This document shows, one piece after another, positions 1 to 13,100 of a stretch of 64,000 nt of DNA (positions are counted from its first letter, which is position 1; every line of letters starts with the position of its first letter). Below the pieces are notes generated by a model, which worked only from the letters and a program-made list of their open reading frames with translations, did no database searches and had not been told where the DNA came from. A program made the translations under genes and the position numbers. Origin of the DNA: Volvox africanus (taxonomy: Eukaryota > Chlorophyta > Chlorophyceae > Chlamydomonadales > Volvocaceae). The stretch covers positions 5,787,728 through 5,851,727 of the forward strand of contig BSDZ01000094.1 in NCBI GenBank assembly GCA_030268105.1, in the 5' to 3' direction.

Positions 1-1
1 T

Positions 2-388
2 CGGAAGCTTGCTCATGAGCTCGGTATTCCACCGGAGCAGGTGCCCCCAGCTTCCTTCACCTTTCTCACCCGGTTGCATTACTGTGCCGGTGACGTACAC
101 ACGTACGGCCCTGCAGCGGAATGGGGTGAGCATGAGATAGACTACGTTTTATTCGTACGGCCCTTGCAACCCGTTACGCTGGCTCCGAACCCAGATGAGG
201 TTGACGATGTTCGATACGTGGATCGGAAGGAGCTGGCGGCCATGATGAACCCTGGATCTGGATTGCGTTGGTCGCCCTGGTTCCGGATCCTGGCAGATCG
301 CTTTTTAGATGACTGGTGGCAGCATTTGGATGAGGTTTTGGAAGGCTCAAAACACCAGGACTATGAGACCATTCACCACATCCTTTAG
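2..388 (+). CDS. IDI: Isopentenyl-diphosphate delta-isomerase type I, C-terminal exon (partial)
   Basis: The window opens inside an exon whose frame begins at base 2 and stops with TAG at 386-388. The 128 residues read match the C-terminal half of type I isopentenyl-diphosphate isomerase, the Nudix-fold enzyme that interconverts IPP and DMAPP for isoprenoid synthesis. Visible family landmarks are the EHEIDYVLF stretch (the Glu-rich metal and substrate site), the NPDEVDDVRYV block, and the end LRWSPWFRILADRFLDDWW, which corresponds to the conserved SPWF...WW region. The N-terminal half with the Nudix Cys and any plastid transit peptide lies outside the window. In green algae the enzyme serves the plastid MEP pathway; that location is family knowledge, not visible here. 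A 3' UTR of about 450 bases follows, with a candidate TGTAA signal. Confidence 0.93.
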   Translation, partial: RKLAHELGIPPEQVPPASFTFLTRLHYCAGDVHTYGPAAEWGEHEIDYVLFVRPLQPVTLAPNPDEVDDVRYVDRKELAAMMNPGSGLRWSPWFRILADRFLDDWWQHLDEVLEGSKHQDYETIHHIL

Positions 389-3277
389 GGGGCACCAGGG
401 TACGGGTAGGGTTGATGAAGTGCCTAAGCCTACCAAGAGGGTGCGGGTTGAGGAATGAAGATGTTGTGTGCAACATGATGTGTTTGTGTATGTGTGATGG
501 CATAGGGGTGAGGGCCACACTAAGGTGGCGGGGGAATCAAGATGGGGTGGCGGGGTAAGATAACGGGGGATGCCTAACAGCATGGGGGTGAAGAGGGGAG
601 TCATCTAGATCCCTAGAGAAGGTGCGTCCGACTGCATACACTTGTACGGACAGGGGGTCGGGATAAGTAACGGATCCGAGGTGCGCTGTTACTAGAGCCC
701 CACTTTCTCACGGGCGCCTATCCACCTTGTCATCGTACTGCCTTATCCGAAAAGCTGCAAAGGTTGTCTGTACGGTAATGGCTCATTTTTTGACTACATG
801 CCACCAAGGTGAGGACAGTTGTTGTAACGGTATGTTTGACTGTGAGGGACTGGGGCTAGCTAACGGACTGGTTGTGGGCTCCGAGAGGGAGTGTTTGAGA
901 CAGCGAATGGAGAGATGGGCAAGCAGGGGGACGCAGAGATTTGCTGACCAGCTTGCGCCTCCCTTTTGTGGTGCCGATTGCCATGAGGGTTTGCATGCAA
1001 GCCTGCTGGGGTATAAGCATACCCAAGATAAGGAATATAACGACAGCTGCAATCAGGAAAGTGTATTGTATATGCGTGTTAAGCAATGGGCATTTATAAA
1101 GAGCGTTTTTCTTTTTGAGGAGTTGTACGAAAACGGCCAAGAAATATGCGCTGTACGAGATAACCCGTGAACAACCATCATTAGCTAACTGAGCTGGTTT
1201 GGCAATAGAAAAGAGCTCTGTAGTTACTACGGCGATGTACCCGGCATACGGGCAGCTACAAGTATCAAGTGATCTGGATATCTCCCGGGACCTGAGGCCT
1301 ATTTGGTTACGAAGTGATCTGAGCAACACCTGAGGATGGAGTATGGGAGGGAGTTGCAGTGATCATCTGACAGCCCAGTGTTTGAGTAGGGCGGCGGTGT
1401 GCCCTCTCTTCTGCCATAAGTATGCTGCTGCGGCCGTTGCAGCTTCTGTTGTTCCTGTTGTTCCTGGCATACCGGGTATTCCAGAACTGGTCGAGCCCTG
1501 CTTCTCCCCACTGGAGGGACGCCCTCATGCATGTCCCCATTCGATGGGTTCAGCGCTCATTACCAGCGTCCAGCGGAGCCTGGCGGATCAACGGCCCATT
1601 CGATTCAGCTCCCGACAGACTTGCAAGCCACTATTATAATCACCAGGTCCTATACCATCAATAGACTGGGGGATGCCCACTAAAGTCATCACCATTCCTG
1701 TACATATAGGGGCTGGTAGGAGGATTCGAACCGAATAGTATTAATTGAAATAGTGCCCCGTGATTCTTGCTTTAGCTCATGTTGTTGCTGTTGCCACTTA
1801 TTGGTATGGCGAACCACCTGAGGGCCAAAGAATAGAAGGGGGAGCCTCACAATATCACCGTCCCCACATAATCAACTTCGTTTAGTTGGGGCAGTTACTT
1901 GGGTGCCAAGGGCGTACCTGCTTCCGTCTTCTTATCGGTTTGAAATCTTCTAAGTCCATTAGGAGGGCGTGCGTGGCAGGGGTTAGGGATTTCTAGGGGT
2001 TCCAGGGGCTGGCTCAAAGAGTTGAAGAGCCAATAGGTTGCTTTGAAGTCACGATATGAACTGCGGGATAAGGGTGTCGCCCCATTGACTCCTAGGCCAG
2101 GACCACGCACTTCTTGGACATAGGAGGAAGGTGCATACGTGAGAACTGGTACTGCTGCAGAAGCTGGCAAAGAGTGAAACCTAATGCAACAACTAACCAC
2201 CGTGAGGCTTGGATGACAGCGGCTGGCGTCGCACAGGGTGTTTGACAGCTGTACTGGGGTTATGAGGTGTGTACAGCTGCTGCCATTAATTGTGTGTTTA
2301 GGCTCCGAATGGCGTCAGACACGCCAGCAGCTGGCCGTTAGCCTCAGCTCCAAATGACCCTAACTGACTGGGTTGGGTAATATGACACAAAGCTCGTTGC
2401 AACGTAGGGCTGGAAATGAGGGACTGCTTTGTGCTAGTCGAATCACTTGTAGATGCATCGCTCTGTTACCCAAACTAACCACGGGAGCTTGTCCTGGCAC
2501 GAAGGACGATGGACCGTCGAAATGTTCTTCGAGACACCGCAGCAAGATGAAACCTACCCGCAATTCTCCCGTGATTAAACAATTTATGACAAATTTTAGT
2601 CCTTCGTCGTTCTGGAAATGGGCTCATTCACACTGCTTCCCCCATGATTTTGGCCCGCCAGCTGGACTGGAACCATCAAAATCGTAGTCATAGTCCTTCT
2701 TTCATTCTGCATCGCACTACAGACTATCCTAAATAAGATTTCACGTGTTATCCGTGCAAATTATTTGCAAATTCGACTGCCGTGGTTTTGTCGAAAATTC
2801 AGTGTGAACACATACACATTTTAATATTTTGATTTCCATAATAGCTTTGATTAATAGATCACCACCTTGGCCGTAACCTCTGGACCCTCATGACCCTCTT
2901 GAACCTCAACCCCCTGACGAATGCTAACATATTTCTAGAATAGCCACCAAAATTAATTCTTTATAAATGCAAATCGAATAATATCCAATATTGGGTAATT
3001 TGCCTTGGATAACTTTACCAACAGGGAATGCGTAGTGGTCCTCTTCTGTTGTACTACAAAAAAGCAACTGTCGTGGGGTCAATGCAGTCGCTAAGATAAC
3101 CGAATGGCTCGCGTATGTGCACACTGCATCGACATGGCTGTGGCATTCTTATAAGTACCCAAAATTAAGCCGAGTTTGTTGTTCGGCTGAGCGCTTAAGC
3201 AGTCAGGCTCGTCGGTTGAAATTTTGCCAATCTTTGCTGTTACCTTAAGCGCATGATTTTAGATACAATCTAAAGTA
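389..3277. other. Intergenic: IDI 3' UTR and upstream region of the CBS gene
   Basis: The first 450 bases are probably the IDI 3' UTR. The rest shows no reading frame with recognisable homology or a consistent exon chain on either strand. AT-rich stretches around 2700-3270 precede the CBS gene start and are the likely promoter region. An isolated tRNA T-loop-like string near 1721 has no cloverleaf around it. Confidence 0.5.
823..827 (+). promoter_or_regulatory. Candidate TGTAA polyadenylation signal for IDI
   Basis: TGTAA is the usual polyadenylation signal of Chlamydomonas-type algae. This is the first one I see downstream of the IDI stop, about 435 bases on. Only the motif and its position support it; no transcript data are available. 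Confidence 0.35.
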
Positions 3278-6200
3278 ATGGATGATGCTAGAAAACTGCT
3301 GCTGGAGACGAGAGTCAAGGCCCTCGGCTCAATATGCAGCTCAAGCATGGTTCAGTTGCTCGATACGAGCACAGTTGGCCAGGCTCTCCAGGTGTGTTTC
3401 GGATGAACGGAGCTGCTGTGTTGGGCTCGCGTCCAGTGAAAAGTTCTGTCCAGCCGACTTCTAGCTGCTGACCTGTACACGGCGTCTTGGCCGCATCGGG
3501 TTGCGCAGGTTCTGGCCGAAAATCGCATTCTGTCCGCACCCGTTATTGCACCCGATGATGATGGCCTTGCGGAGGGCGTCAACTGGCCAGCGCAGCTGCC
3601 AAACTCGGACATCATGGGGTGAGCGCCGTCCCAACTCTATACCATGACATGTCGGTGACGACCCGCGTCTGAATTCCCAACAGGGTAGTAGGCATCAGGC
3701 AGAACCTAATTGTCAACCCATTTCACCGGGGGGTGGTTGTCGCCCCTTTGGCGTGGCAATGTAGGCCATGCCACGATGGCGAAGACCACCCAGGGCCGTG
3801 CCTAGCTGCCTCTGCATCCAACGACCCACCCATCTCGGTATTGCAGGTTCGTCTGCGTAAACGACATTCTGACCAGCTTCCTGGAATGTAAGTTTTTGCT
3901 TTTGTGAAGGATAGCAGTTTATGTATATGTGAATGTCCCTGACTAGCCACGCAAGGTTCAAGGTTGCTCAGCAGTAGCAGAATTCTCCCATATAATTATG
4001 TTTATCTTAATTAACGATTAGGTTGTTAGTCCGTTACGCTCGATCGAAAAAGGATCCAGAAACCCGTATGTAAAAGTACATCTTCTTCCTCGATGCACCG
4101 CATGGTTTTTGGTGTCACTCGTGGCGCCGGTAGCAGCTGCACGAGGGCGTCTTCTTCCGCCGCTGTCTCTCCCCCCCCCCGGGGTCCCTTTCCCGCCTTG
4201 CTTGAAAAAGTGTGTGTATGTATCTCATCCGTGTTCTGATCCCAACCGAATCCGTTGAAACCGCACTCCCCCTGAAAAGGCTACTCAAGGGAGTTCGGTG
4301 ACGCAGAATACGGCAGCAACCTCTGTAACCGCCACGGCGGCTCACCTTATTGCCTCCAGCGCGCTGCCCTCCCCGCCTCCGACGCAGCGGCCTCCGGCTC
4401 CTTCACCGGCGGGAGCATGCTGGCTCGTATGCGGCAGCTGGAGGCGATGGGGCAGCGGTTCGCCCAGCAGCAGTTGCGACACCTCACATGCAAGGGTAGG
4501 GTATGGCTGTGTACGGCATACGGGGGGCGATCCATGGGTCATAAGATCTCGCCACATGCACCGACTTCTTGCCGTTCGCGGGCTTATGTGTTGGTGCAGC
4601 TACCCTCCTGACGCACATTGCCCCGTTTGGCCCCTCCCCCTCGTGGTGGGTGTTTTGCCCAACCCATCCCCGCTCCGAACACCGAACCGCCTCAAATGGT
4701 TCCCCGGGGTACCCGCCAGGCTGTGACGGGGACTTCCTGCACAGCCGACACGCAGGGGAAGCGACCCTCCTGGAGCTCGTCATGTACGGCTTTTTGGATC
4801 CGAAACGGAGGTTGGTTGGTAGTTGCTGAAATTATTTTGCTGTACACCGCATTATGCTGGCTCCGAGGATTCAGAAACGTGAGTCACGGGTGTCCGGGAG
4901 TGCGAGTGGGGATCGTTGGCGAGCGGAGCTGCCCTTCGTAATCCCCAATATGATCCTGATATGGGTTCTCGGTTGTCGGTTGGTTCGTTTCCTTCATTTT
5001 TGCATTCCCCTCCCTGGCCTGGACACGCCGGCAGGGGGATGCACGAAGGTGAGCAGCAGTCCCGGGTGGTTCACCGAGTGGCCTTCTTCGATCACAGCGG
5101 CCGGGTTACATCCATAATCTCGCAGTCGGACATCTGCCGCTTCCTCGCGGCCCACGTCGACCGGCTTGGGAAGCTGGCGGAGGCCACGGTTTCGGAGCTG
5201 GGCTGGGACTGCAAGCCGGTAAGCCAGGCGAGCATCATCCTAGCAGTGGTTTGTTCGGGTCGGGGGGTACCGCTCTCGTCTTGGCTGCTTTCCTGACGTC
5301 ATGGAGGGAGGGGCCTTTCTTCCGCGCAGTGGCGGCACTCGCTGCTGCCCCTGGCGCCTCTTCCCGACCCCTCTGCCTCCTCCGACCCCCTCCGTCCGTA
5401 GCCCCGCCTCACGCCCTGAACCCGACCGACCAACCTGGGGGAGGCGGCCTCGCCTGCTCCCCCCCCAACCCTCAACCCTCAACCCCCCTTTCTTTTTCCC
5501 CAACACCACCTAACGGGTCAAAACTCACGGGGTATGAATCCACATGAGTGGCTCGTTGTCGTACCTCCCGCACCCCGCGCATGACTGTCCCGTTCGACCT
5601 AACGACCCAGGTGGTGAGTTGCACGCCGGAGACTCCCGCACTCGAGGCCATGCGGCTGATGGTTTCGGAGGGAGTCAGCTCCCTGGCAGTGGTCGCGGGG
5701 CAACCAGCCGGGGGAGCGGGACCAGAGGCGGACCTGGGGGGGTCGGCGGAGCCCCAGGTCGGGGGCCGGCTGCTCGGGAACTTCAGTGCGAGCGAGATGA
5801 GGTACGGCAGCGGTGTCGTTTGTCAGTGAGACCGGCTGATCTAAGTGGGACGAGACCAGCAGTGGCTGCGAGAGCATGATCGTGTCTCATGGGTCCATGA
5901 GGCCTCTGAATCTGGATTTATGGGGTTGTGGTGTATTGGTGGGATGCGTACGGAGGGGAGGGGAGGGGAGGGGAGGGGAGCACTCTTGCGTCTCCCTCCC
6001 CTTACGGCATGCTGGTGGTGGTGCCTCGTCCCTCGTCTTCAGGACCATGACCGCTGAACACTTCGGTGCGCTTTCGCTTCCAGTAGGGGAGTTCCTGTCG
6101 CTGGAGAATGAAACGGAGTACGTTGCGGTAAACCGAGAGGTCAGTCGCCACGTGTGTGTGTTTGTTTCTTTGTGTACGGGACACACCATGGCCCCATCGT

Positions 6201-7261
6201 ACACACCCGTAACTCGTGCCCGCGGTCCCCTGTCTCCCCCCGATCTCCCTATGTTATGGGGGGGGAGGCAATATACCCTTCATCCGGTTCATGTATGTAG
6301 CCCGGATATGCACCGCCACCCGGAGCGGGGGGGGGGTGGCTGCACTTCCAACACCCACCGCTGCATCCAGTATCGCATCCTCTAGGCCAATCCACACCGC
6401 CACTCGCATGTGCACCTTCACCGCACAGGTCCCTCTCCTTCGCTTCTCCCCACACCACCACCACCCCTGCTAAACCACCCCATTCCACCTGCCGTAGCGC
6501 CCCATCACCACTTCCACTTCCCCTTCCCCTTGCGGCCGCAGCAAATCCTTTCAGAAGAGGGGCTGGTGGGCTCCCCCGCTCACGAGTTCATCTGCAATCG
6601 CCTGCGTCGCGTCCGCCCGCATGCTCCAGGGGAGGATGTGGGGCAGCGGCTCGTGGTGGCGACCGGCGCGAACACCTTCGCGGAGGTGAGGTGGAGGCGT
6701 CAGTGGTCGTGGGTGGGGTGGTGACGGGAGGGGGGGGGCCAAAGAGGATGGCTGGAAATCGGCCGTGAGCCAAAAGCAGTGTCGAGGAGTGGCGGGGTGG
6801 CGGGGTGGGGGTTCCGAAGGGCGGAGGGGCGGGGAAGGAGATGCTGTCGGGAGAGGTGGCCTCCATCATTTCCACGTATGAAGGGGGCAAATGGCGTCAA
6901 GTGTGTCTGGAGTCGGGGAGGGAAGGAAAGAGGCCGGGGGACAGTGACTTTGGGTTTTCTAAGGATTCACCGTCCTGTGCGGGATTTCTGTACGGCCCCG
7001 TCACGGGCCTCCATGTGGCATCAGGTGGTGGAGCTGCTCGTACGGCATTGCATCCACCGAGTATACGTCGTGGACGAGCATGAGGTGCCGGTGGGCATTG
7101 TAACGTGTACGGACATCCTGCGCAAGGTGGTGGAGGTGGCCACTGCGGCGGCGCCGCCGTCGCTGTCAGCATCACCGGGGGCGGCGGTGGCAGCGCATCT
7201 CCGTGAATGGCACCAGCGCCATCACGGCAGTCCCCGGGGGCCTCAGGAGCAGCAGTGCTAG
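3278..7261 (+). CDS. Four-CBS-domain protein, AMPK/SnRK1-gamma (PV42/KINgamma)-like
   Basis: Spliced gene with an ATG at 3278 (start MDDARKLLLET) and a TAG at 7259-7261. Phase-consistent exons are 3278-3391, 3509-3618, 3847-3887, 4280-4495 (or 4500), 5049 (or 5060)-5218, 5611-5801, 6043-6139, 6542-6685 and 7025-7261, giving about 437-439 residues. Only the exon 4/5 junction is ambiguous. Four CBS motifs follow in order. CBS1 is in exons 1-3 (TVGQALQVLAENRILSAPV, then VCVNDILTSFLE). CBS2 reads VVHRVAFFDHSGRVTSII and SQSDICRFL. CBS3 reads VVSCTPETPALEAMRLM and GRLLGNFSASEMR. CBS4 reads LLVRHCIHRVYVVDEHEV and GIVTCTDILRKV. The arrangement and the SQSD and NLSAS-type signatures are those of the plant SNF4/PV42 family, adenosine-nucleotide sensors that act as or resemble the gamma subunit of SNF1-type kinases. 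A serine/alanine/glycine-rich spacer lies between CBS1 and CBS2. Whether it binds a kinase cannot be told from sequence. Transcription converges on the next gene. Confidence 0.87.
5953..5979 (+). repeat. GGGGA tandem repeat in a CBS-gene intron
   Basis: Five to six tandem copies of GGGGA lie in the intron between exons 6 and 7 of the CBS gene. They are on the coding strand, so the pre-mRNA would carry four or more G-runs able to form a G-quadruplex. Confidence 0.8.
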
Positions 7262-10116
7262 GCCGCTCCGCTCGAAAGCATGAGGCTGAGGGCACGACGG
7301 AAGGGGGGAGTGGGGGAGAGGGGTCGTCGGAAAGCGAACCGAAACGGTGTGAGGAAGCCGAGACGGGCTCGTCGCCAACCGGCTTCAAATGTACGGCACC
7401 ATCCTTGGATTGAACAAGCCTGGACCGCGACGGACTGTGTCGTGCGTGTGTTTCTTTGTGGTGGAGGTAGTTGGTGGAGGTAGTTGGTGGGTGGGAGATG
7501 CAAAAGGGATGTTGCGTTCGTTGGGACTTGGGGACTGGGGGCGAAGTAGAGGGTCTTTTTGTTTGTCTGTCAGTCGATCTGTGGGTCTGTGGGTCATGGT
7601 GAGCGACAGTACTGTCGTCCGAAGGGCGGGTCTCCTTCGCTGGTCCCGGGGTGAGCTGGTGTACTGCAAGGAGGGGAGGTACAGGGGGATGCAATGCCCG
7701 TTGGGGAGAGCAGGAGGGGAGGTGCGGTGGTTTTATCGATTTGCGTTTTGTCAAAGCAAGTCAAGGTGTGGTACATAATATCTGTACGATAATCGCACCG
7801 TGTGTGGGTTAATAAATGGTTTCGTACGGCTGCGCTGCGTTCACGCTGCCCGATTTCGGGGTCTCGCTCCCAAGCGGTGGAAACGTTCAGCCCCTGTGTG
7901 TTTTGGTCCATCGATCTTTTTCCCGCGATCAGTTGCTCCTGCCTCGCCCCGTTTTTCGTCATCGAGGAGTTCGCATGCTTGGACGGTTGGTGATTGTCGC
8001 TTAGACCGTTGACGGTTTTGATTGTTACGCGCTCTTGACGTATTTCCCAGCATACGCATCCGGCGTGACATGGTTGTGCGTACGCAGCGAAGCAGCGTAT
8101 TAGTGAGGAATTAGTAAGGCATTTGGTTTCAGAGCTGAGGCTGCATCCGGGGAATCCGGTTGGTGGTTTTGGAAGTTGCGCCACTCATTGGTGGCCCGGT
8201 GACCGGTAAGACCTCTCCCGTTTCGATGGTCGTCGTAGCGGGACGACGTGTGTGTGGATGGGTATGGGGATAAAAGAGGTCGCTGCAGGACCCCGAACTC
8301 TCGGTCCTCATCCGTGTGCATGTCGGCCAGCCTACATGCCCCGCTCTTAAGCACGATGTTTCTCTCAGGTGTCGGCAGATTGAGTGTGTGTTGGTCGCTG
8401 ATGGATGCTGTATTGCATGTACGTGATTGCGAAGGTTAATCTGCAGTACGTTGACAAGCAGATAGCTAACGACATAAATACAGCATCAATACAACATCAA
8501 GCAAGCTGGCAACACAACTTTTTGTGAAGCCCTCGGCAGCATGACGACGCGCCACGCTGTTCATGCACCGTACTGGGATGCTGCATTCAGCCCTGTTATG
8601 TCCAACAGACCTAATCGCGAATGAGTGATGATTCCGCGACCCCCAAAGGCGGTGGGGGCTATTTCTTTCCGAACAACAGGGGGACGTCACCTGAGGGCTC
8701 AAACCCCTCAAGCAGTGAGTTGCAACTTGCCTGCCCACCCCACTGCTTGTGGGAAGGGGGATGGCACCTAGACGGCCCTCCCACAAGGGGCTCAACCATC
8801 CTCAAAAACACACACGCCCTCCCTTAGCGTCATCGCCACGACGGCAGCCACAAGCCCCAATGTGCGGCTTCATGAATGAGTCCATGTAACTGACGAGCTG
8901 GTGGTAACCAGCTGACCGCTGTTGATCCGCATCGTCGCCGTGATCACCCCCCAAGGCCGTGCAGGGCCCGTCAACGAGCGACAGCCCTGCTTGTTTAGGC
9001 GTTCACCAGAGACACACGTCCGCTCTGCTGCTGCTGCTGGATCAATATCACCGGTCAGAAATGAACACCGATAGCGCCATCCATGCCCCTTTCCATGCTG
9101 TCTAGCCTTCCTATCTACCCTGACGAGCCAGCCCCGCTGGAGGTGACCCCTTCCTGACCTGAGCTATTCATCTACCTGTCCTCTAACACTGTCGTACGTA
9201 CCGACGACGAAATCACACCGGCAGTTCCCGAGGAAGAAAATAAGCAACAGACACCAGCGAGCAACCGTAAATTATGAAACCACACCATCCATCACCGCCA
9301 CAGGGTGGGGGCAAGCACTAGAGCACAGCACCACCCGGGGCGCCGAAACGATGGATCGCCACCCGTCAACCACGCACGATGGCGCACGAGAGGTGGTACG
9401 GTACGGCACAAAAGATGAAAAAACGTTCTTCAATCATGAGAAAATGACCTGTATTTCGCGCATCATAGGGCCCAAAACAAACCCGAAATCCGCCGGGGGG
9501 AAGAGGTTGCAGGTCAACAACCACCCCGGTGGAAAACACTTGACGTCACGCTATGCTTGGCTGACAGACATGCGTGGAAACGTGCGAGCGGCGGTCCCCA
9601 AAGACCTCCCCTGGGGCCGGAACATTCCACTCACGAACGGAGCGGCGAGGATGTCCACTCGCAGAAAAACCGAGATAACCGACATTCGCCGTCAGGTGAT
9701 TTGTGACATGGAGGTGATGATTGCTCACAGAGTAATCTTTCGAGAAGCATTTCAGCAAGCAGGCGGGACAAATAAGTACCTGACCGATTTGAACCTGGTC
9801 CACAGGAAAAACCGAACATCACTACATACCCGCACCTAGAGATAGATATCTTCATTTCCCGCAGAGGTGCGGCCTCCAGGGGTTGTTGCGGAAAGAAGGA
9901 AGAAGAGCGCGCACTGGCGCGTGAACAAAGGAAAGATGAACACAGCGGCGCACGCAAGGGGAGACACGGACGGATGCCGACACCTGGGCGGTGTATCGGT
10001 GACAGCGTCCAAATGCTGTTGCTGCGCGTCAAACGGGCATCAAACGGGCAGGTTTGCGCACCTGCCAGGATGCGGAGGGGAGGGCCTGCAATGGCAGGTA
10101 ATCATGAGTAACTCTT
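7262..10116. other. Intergenic between convergent genes (3' UTRs)
   Basis: Tail-to-tail spacer between the CBS gene (+) and the glyoxal-oxidase-like gene (-). It should contain both 3' UTRs. The longest open frame is 9351-9839 on the plus strand (162 codons). It has no recognisable motif, a composition like the surrounding non-coding DNA and no exon partners, so I do not call it a gene. Around 8640-8800 there are short imperfect inverted repeats (CCCACTGCTTGTGGG type) of unknown meaning. Confidence 0.5.
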
Positions 10117-13100
10117 TCAATTTGACCTTGTAGCGGTGGCGGCGGTGGCGGGGGTCAAAAAGCTGTCCATTCTGGGCGCGTTCCCCGGGAGGCGAACCCA
10201 CGCGCTTTGGCCGTACACGTCGCCATTGAGCAGGAACAGCATGTACCAGCCCGGAGGAGCAATGTTGATGGTGGGAGGTCCCTTCACCACAAGGCGACGA
10301 GAATCAATATCTTGCGCAAGAATCTCCAGATCCACCTGAGAGACCGGTCATGACAGCAGCGGGGCAGCAGTGGGACTCGTTACCGGAAAAAGAGAACCGG
10401 TGCGGCGGAAGCGGCGACCGCATTGGTTGCCTGATTTGGACGAGGACGTGTTCCTTTCCTCCCGATGGCATCTACCCCCCAGCATTGAAGGTGCCTCCGG
10501 TGAAAAGCCGTTCGTCCCAAAATATCGCAAGCACAGCACCGCACTGGTAATCATTTTCTCATAACCCTGGTGCAGCTGCCCCTGCGCCCCTCCCTTCCCA
10601 GCAACCGCTCCTCTTACCACCCGCTGGTTCATGTTGGTCGAGTGGGTCGTAGACCCTGGAGAGACGAGCACCGCTGCCGTTACGGAATCAGTGGCGTAGA
10701 ACATGCTGTACTGAAGTGCAAACTGCCCGCCGTACTGCATCACGTTGACCTTGTCCTCAGGATCCCACGTCTCCGGGTCTAAAGACTCGATCTGTGGCTT
10801 GGCAGTGACGTTGAACCAGGAGGGTGGTCGGAACACCTCGATCCGGTATTCGGCAAAGCTCGTCGGGGACTTAGAAATACCTCCGGGTGTGGTCCACCAG
10901 TACCTGCAGGGAGGGGGCACTAAATTGTGAGCTAATAACGTGGAGGTCGGACGACCGCGCGATCGGGGCAGCACTGAGGAGCTACAAGCCAAGCCAAGCC
11001 GGGATAAGCCTCCCCAACGGCAGGGCGGTGAGACGTGAGCACCGGCGCTCCGAAGTGATGGCTTACTTGTCACAGCGATCACAACCGGCCACCAGGACGG
11101 AGCCGTCAGTGGTGAGGGCCGCAGTGGAGTGGTACAGCCGAGGGATCCGGGAACGGGACATCAGCCGCATACGGCCTCCGTACGGCGCATACGGGTCGTA
11201 CAGCACGGGCCACAGGTTGGGCTCGTTGGCCTTGGCTATTCCGCCTGATGCGCCGTCGCCCGCCAGTCCTTTCTGCAACAAGGGAAAGGCAAATTAAATC
11301 GGATGACCAGAGCGGCTGGCTGCGTTACAGGTGGCAGCTGAGCAAATCCAGTCCAGGCAAGAGATTTTGGCTTCGCGTTACAAGCAAGGGCCTAGGGAAC
11401 TCCGTCGCGCAGCGATGCACACCTTGGTTCTTTTGTGTGTAGGACTGCATGGCTTAAGACAAACAAGCATACACTAGACAGCCGGGGCCACTCACCACAG
11501 CTCCGTTGAGCACCACCACCTTGCCGTTGGGCAGCACCACCGCATCCCCCATCACTCGGGGCAGCGGCATCTTCTCAGCGGACCATCCGTCACCTAAGGG
11601 CGTGGGCACCACACCGCCGGTGTGGGCGAGCCGATGCATAGACAATGGGGCAGGGCGCATCAAGACGAGCGCACAACGACGCATAACGACTCAGCGACAC
11701 AAAGGCCTCCAAAACGGGGAAAACCTCGGGTAGTGAGATGCAAAGAAACAGGAGATTTACCCGACCCACCCGCACTGAAAGCACCGACCTACTGAACTCA
11801 CCGAATGTGTAATTTTGGGCCGCGGGGTCGTACATGACCTTAATTCGCAGTGCCAGCCTGCTCGCCGTTGTGTTGATCCAGCCGTAACTGAACTGCCCGC
11901 CGAAGTAGACTACTTCGGGTGTGTAGTTGTTCTGAGGTGTGAGCGGCAGCATGACGCTAGTACCAGTGAAGGGGTACTCGGTGAAGATGCCCTTGGCGAC
12001 GTTAGACCAGCTGGGGAGCTGCGCGGGGATGGGATTGGTGAGAGCGGGGAAGCACGAAACAAAGATAGGGATGCCGTGTTACATTTTTCTGCAACACTAC
12101 AACAACATCAATGGGGGAACGTCCGGATTTCCGTGTGCACGCCGGTGAGTGCCCCAGCTGACGCATTTATGTAGATTTGTGGGAGAGGGACCTCGGAGGG
12201 TAGATAGCTCAGACACGACGCCTCACCGACAGCAGACAACAGCCACTTCGAGGTCGTCGGTGGACCACCCTGGGAGGGGGGAATAGGCCGAACAGACACC
12301 CACCGTCGTACGGACGGCGCCCGTCACTGGCTCCACGATCTCTCCGTAGTTGTTACAGAAGACAAACAGATCGCCGGTCGGCAATACGTACTGCGCGCAT
12401 GGTGCAGTACCAGGCTGAAGTTTATTACAAGTACGCGAGTTAAAGGCCGTACGGGCGTCAGATGGATTCACTTTCACCAGGCTACCATGCACTTTGGATC
12501 TAGACCCCAATGGACTGGATCCTGATTTTGAGAGATCCGCTTGAACGATGATGATTCTCGTGCAGCATGGAGAGGTCCTTCACTGCAGGCGATGATAGTT
12601 GGGCGGGCCCGCTCACCGTATTGGGGTAGTAGATGTCATTGGTCTTGGTAACGAAGCCAGCGGACTGACTCCGCTGAATGAGGGAGGTAGGGTTCGCGGG
12701 GTCCCAGATCTCGTAGATGGGGTTCTTGCCCGTACCTGCAGATGCCCGGGGGTGGGGAAATGAAGGGGTCGGCGAAGGACCCATACATGGGGGAGACCTC
12801 CCTTACCCGGCGCAATTCCGGTATAGACCACGACATCTAACGAATAAGCTTCTGTTTCTGGTTTTCCCTCTTTGCCTACCTGATCCCGGCAGCACTGTGC
12901 CACCCATGATGGTGACCTTGCCGCTGGGAAGCAAGGTAGCCGTTGGATACCAGCGCGGGAAGGTCATATTGGCGATGCGGTGCAGGGTGAGTGTCTTCCG
13001 GGAGAAGATACGCACGCCTTTGAGTCCGTCGGCGTATCCGGTTTTTGCAATGTGACCGCCAACCACCAGCACGTGGCCATCCTTCGTACGAAAACAGAAC

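Noticed and set aside
1715..1790. Possible minus-strand tRNA suggested by GGATTCGAACC near 1721
   Set aside because: No matching acceptor, D or anticodon arms can be folded around it in either direction. It is only a T-loop-like string.
6897..7754. 285-codon minus-strand open frame rich in Pro
   Set aside because: It is the antisense shadow of the last CBS-gene exon and flanking GC-rich DNA.
9351..9839. 162-codon plus-strand open frame
   Set aside because: No recognisable motif, no exon partners, and it lies in the 3' UTR space between two convergent genes.
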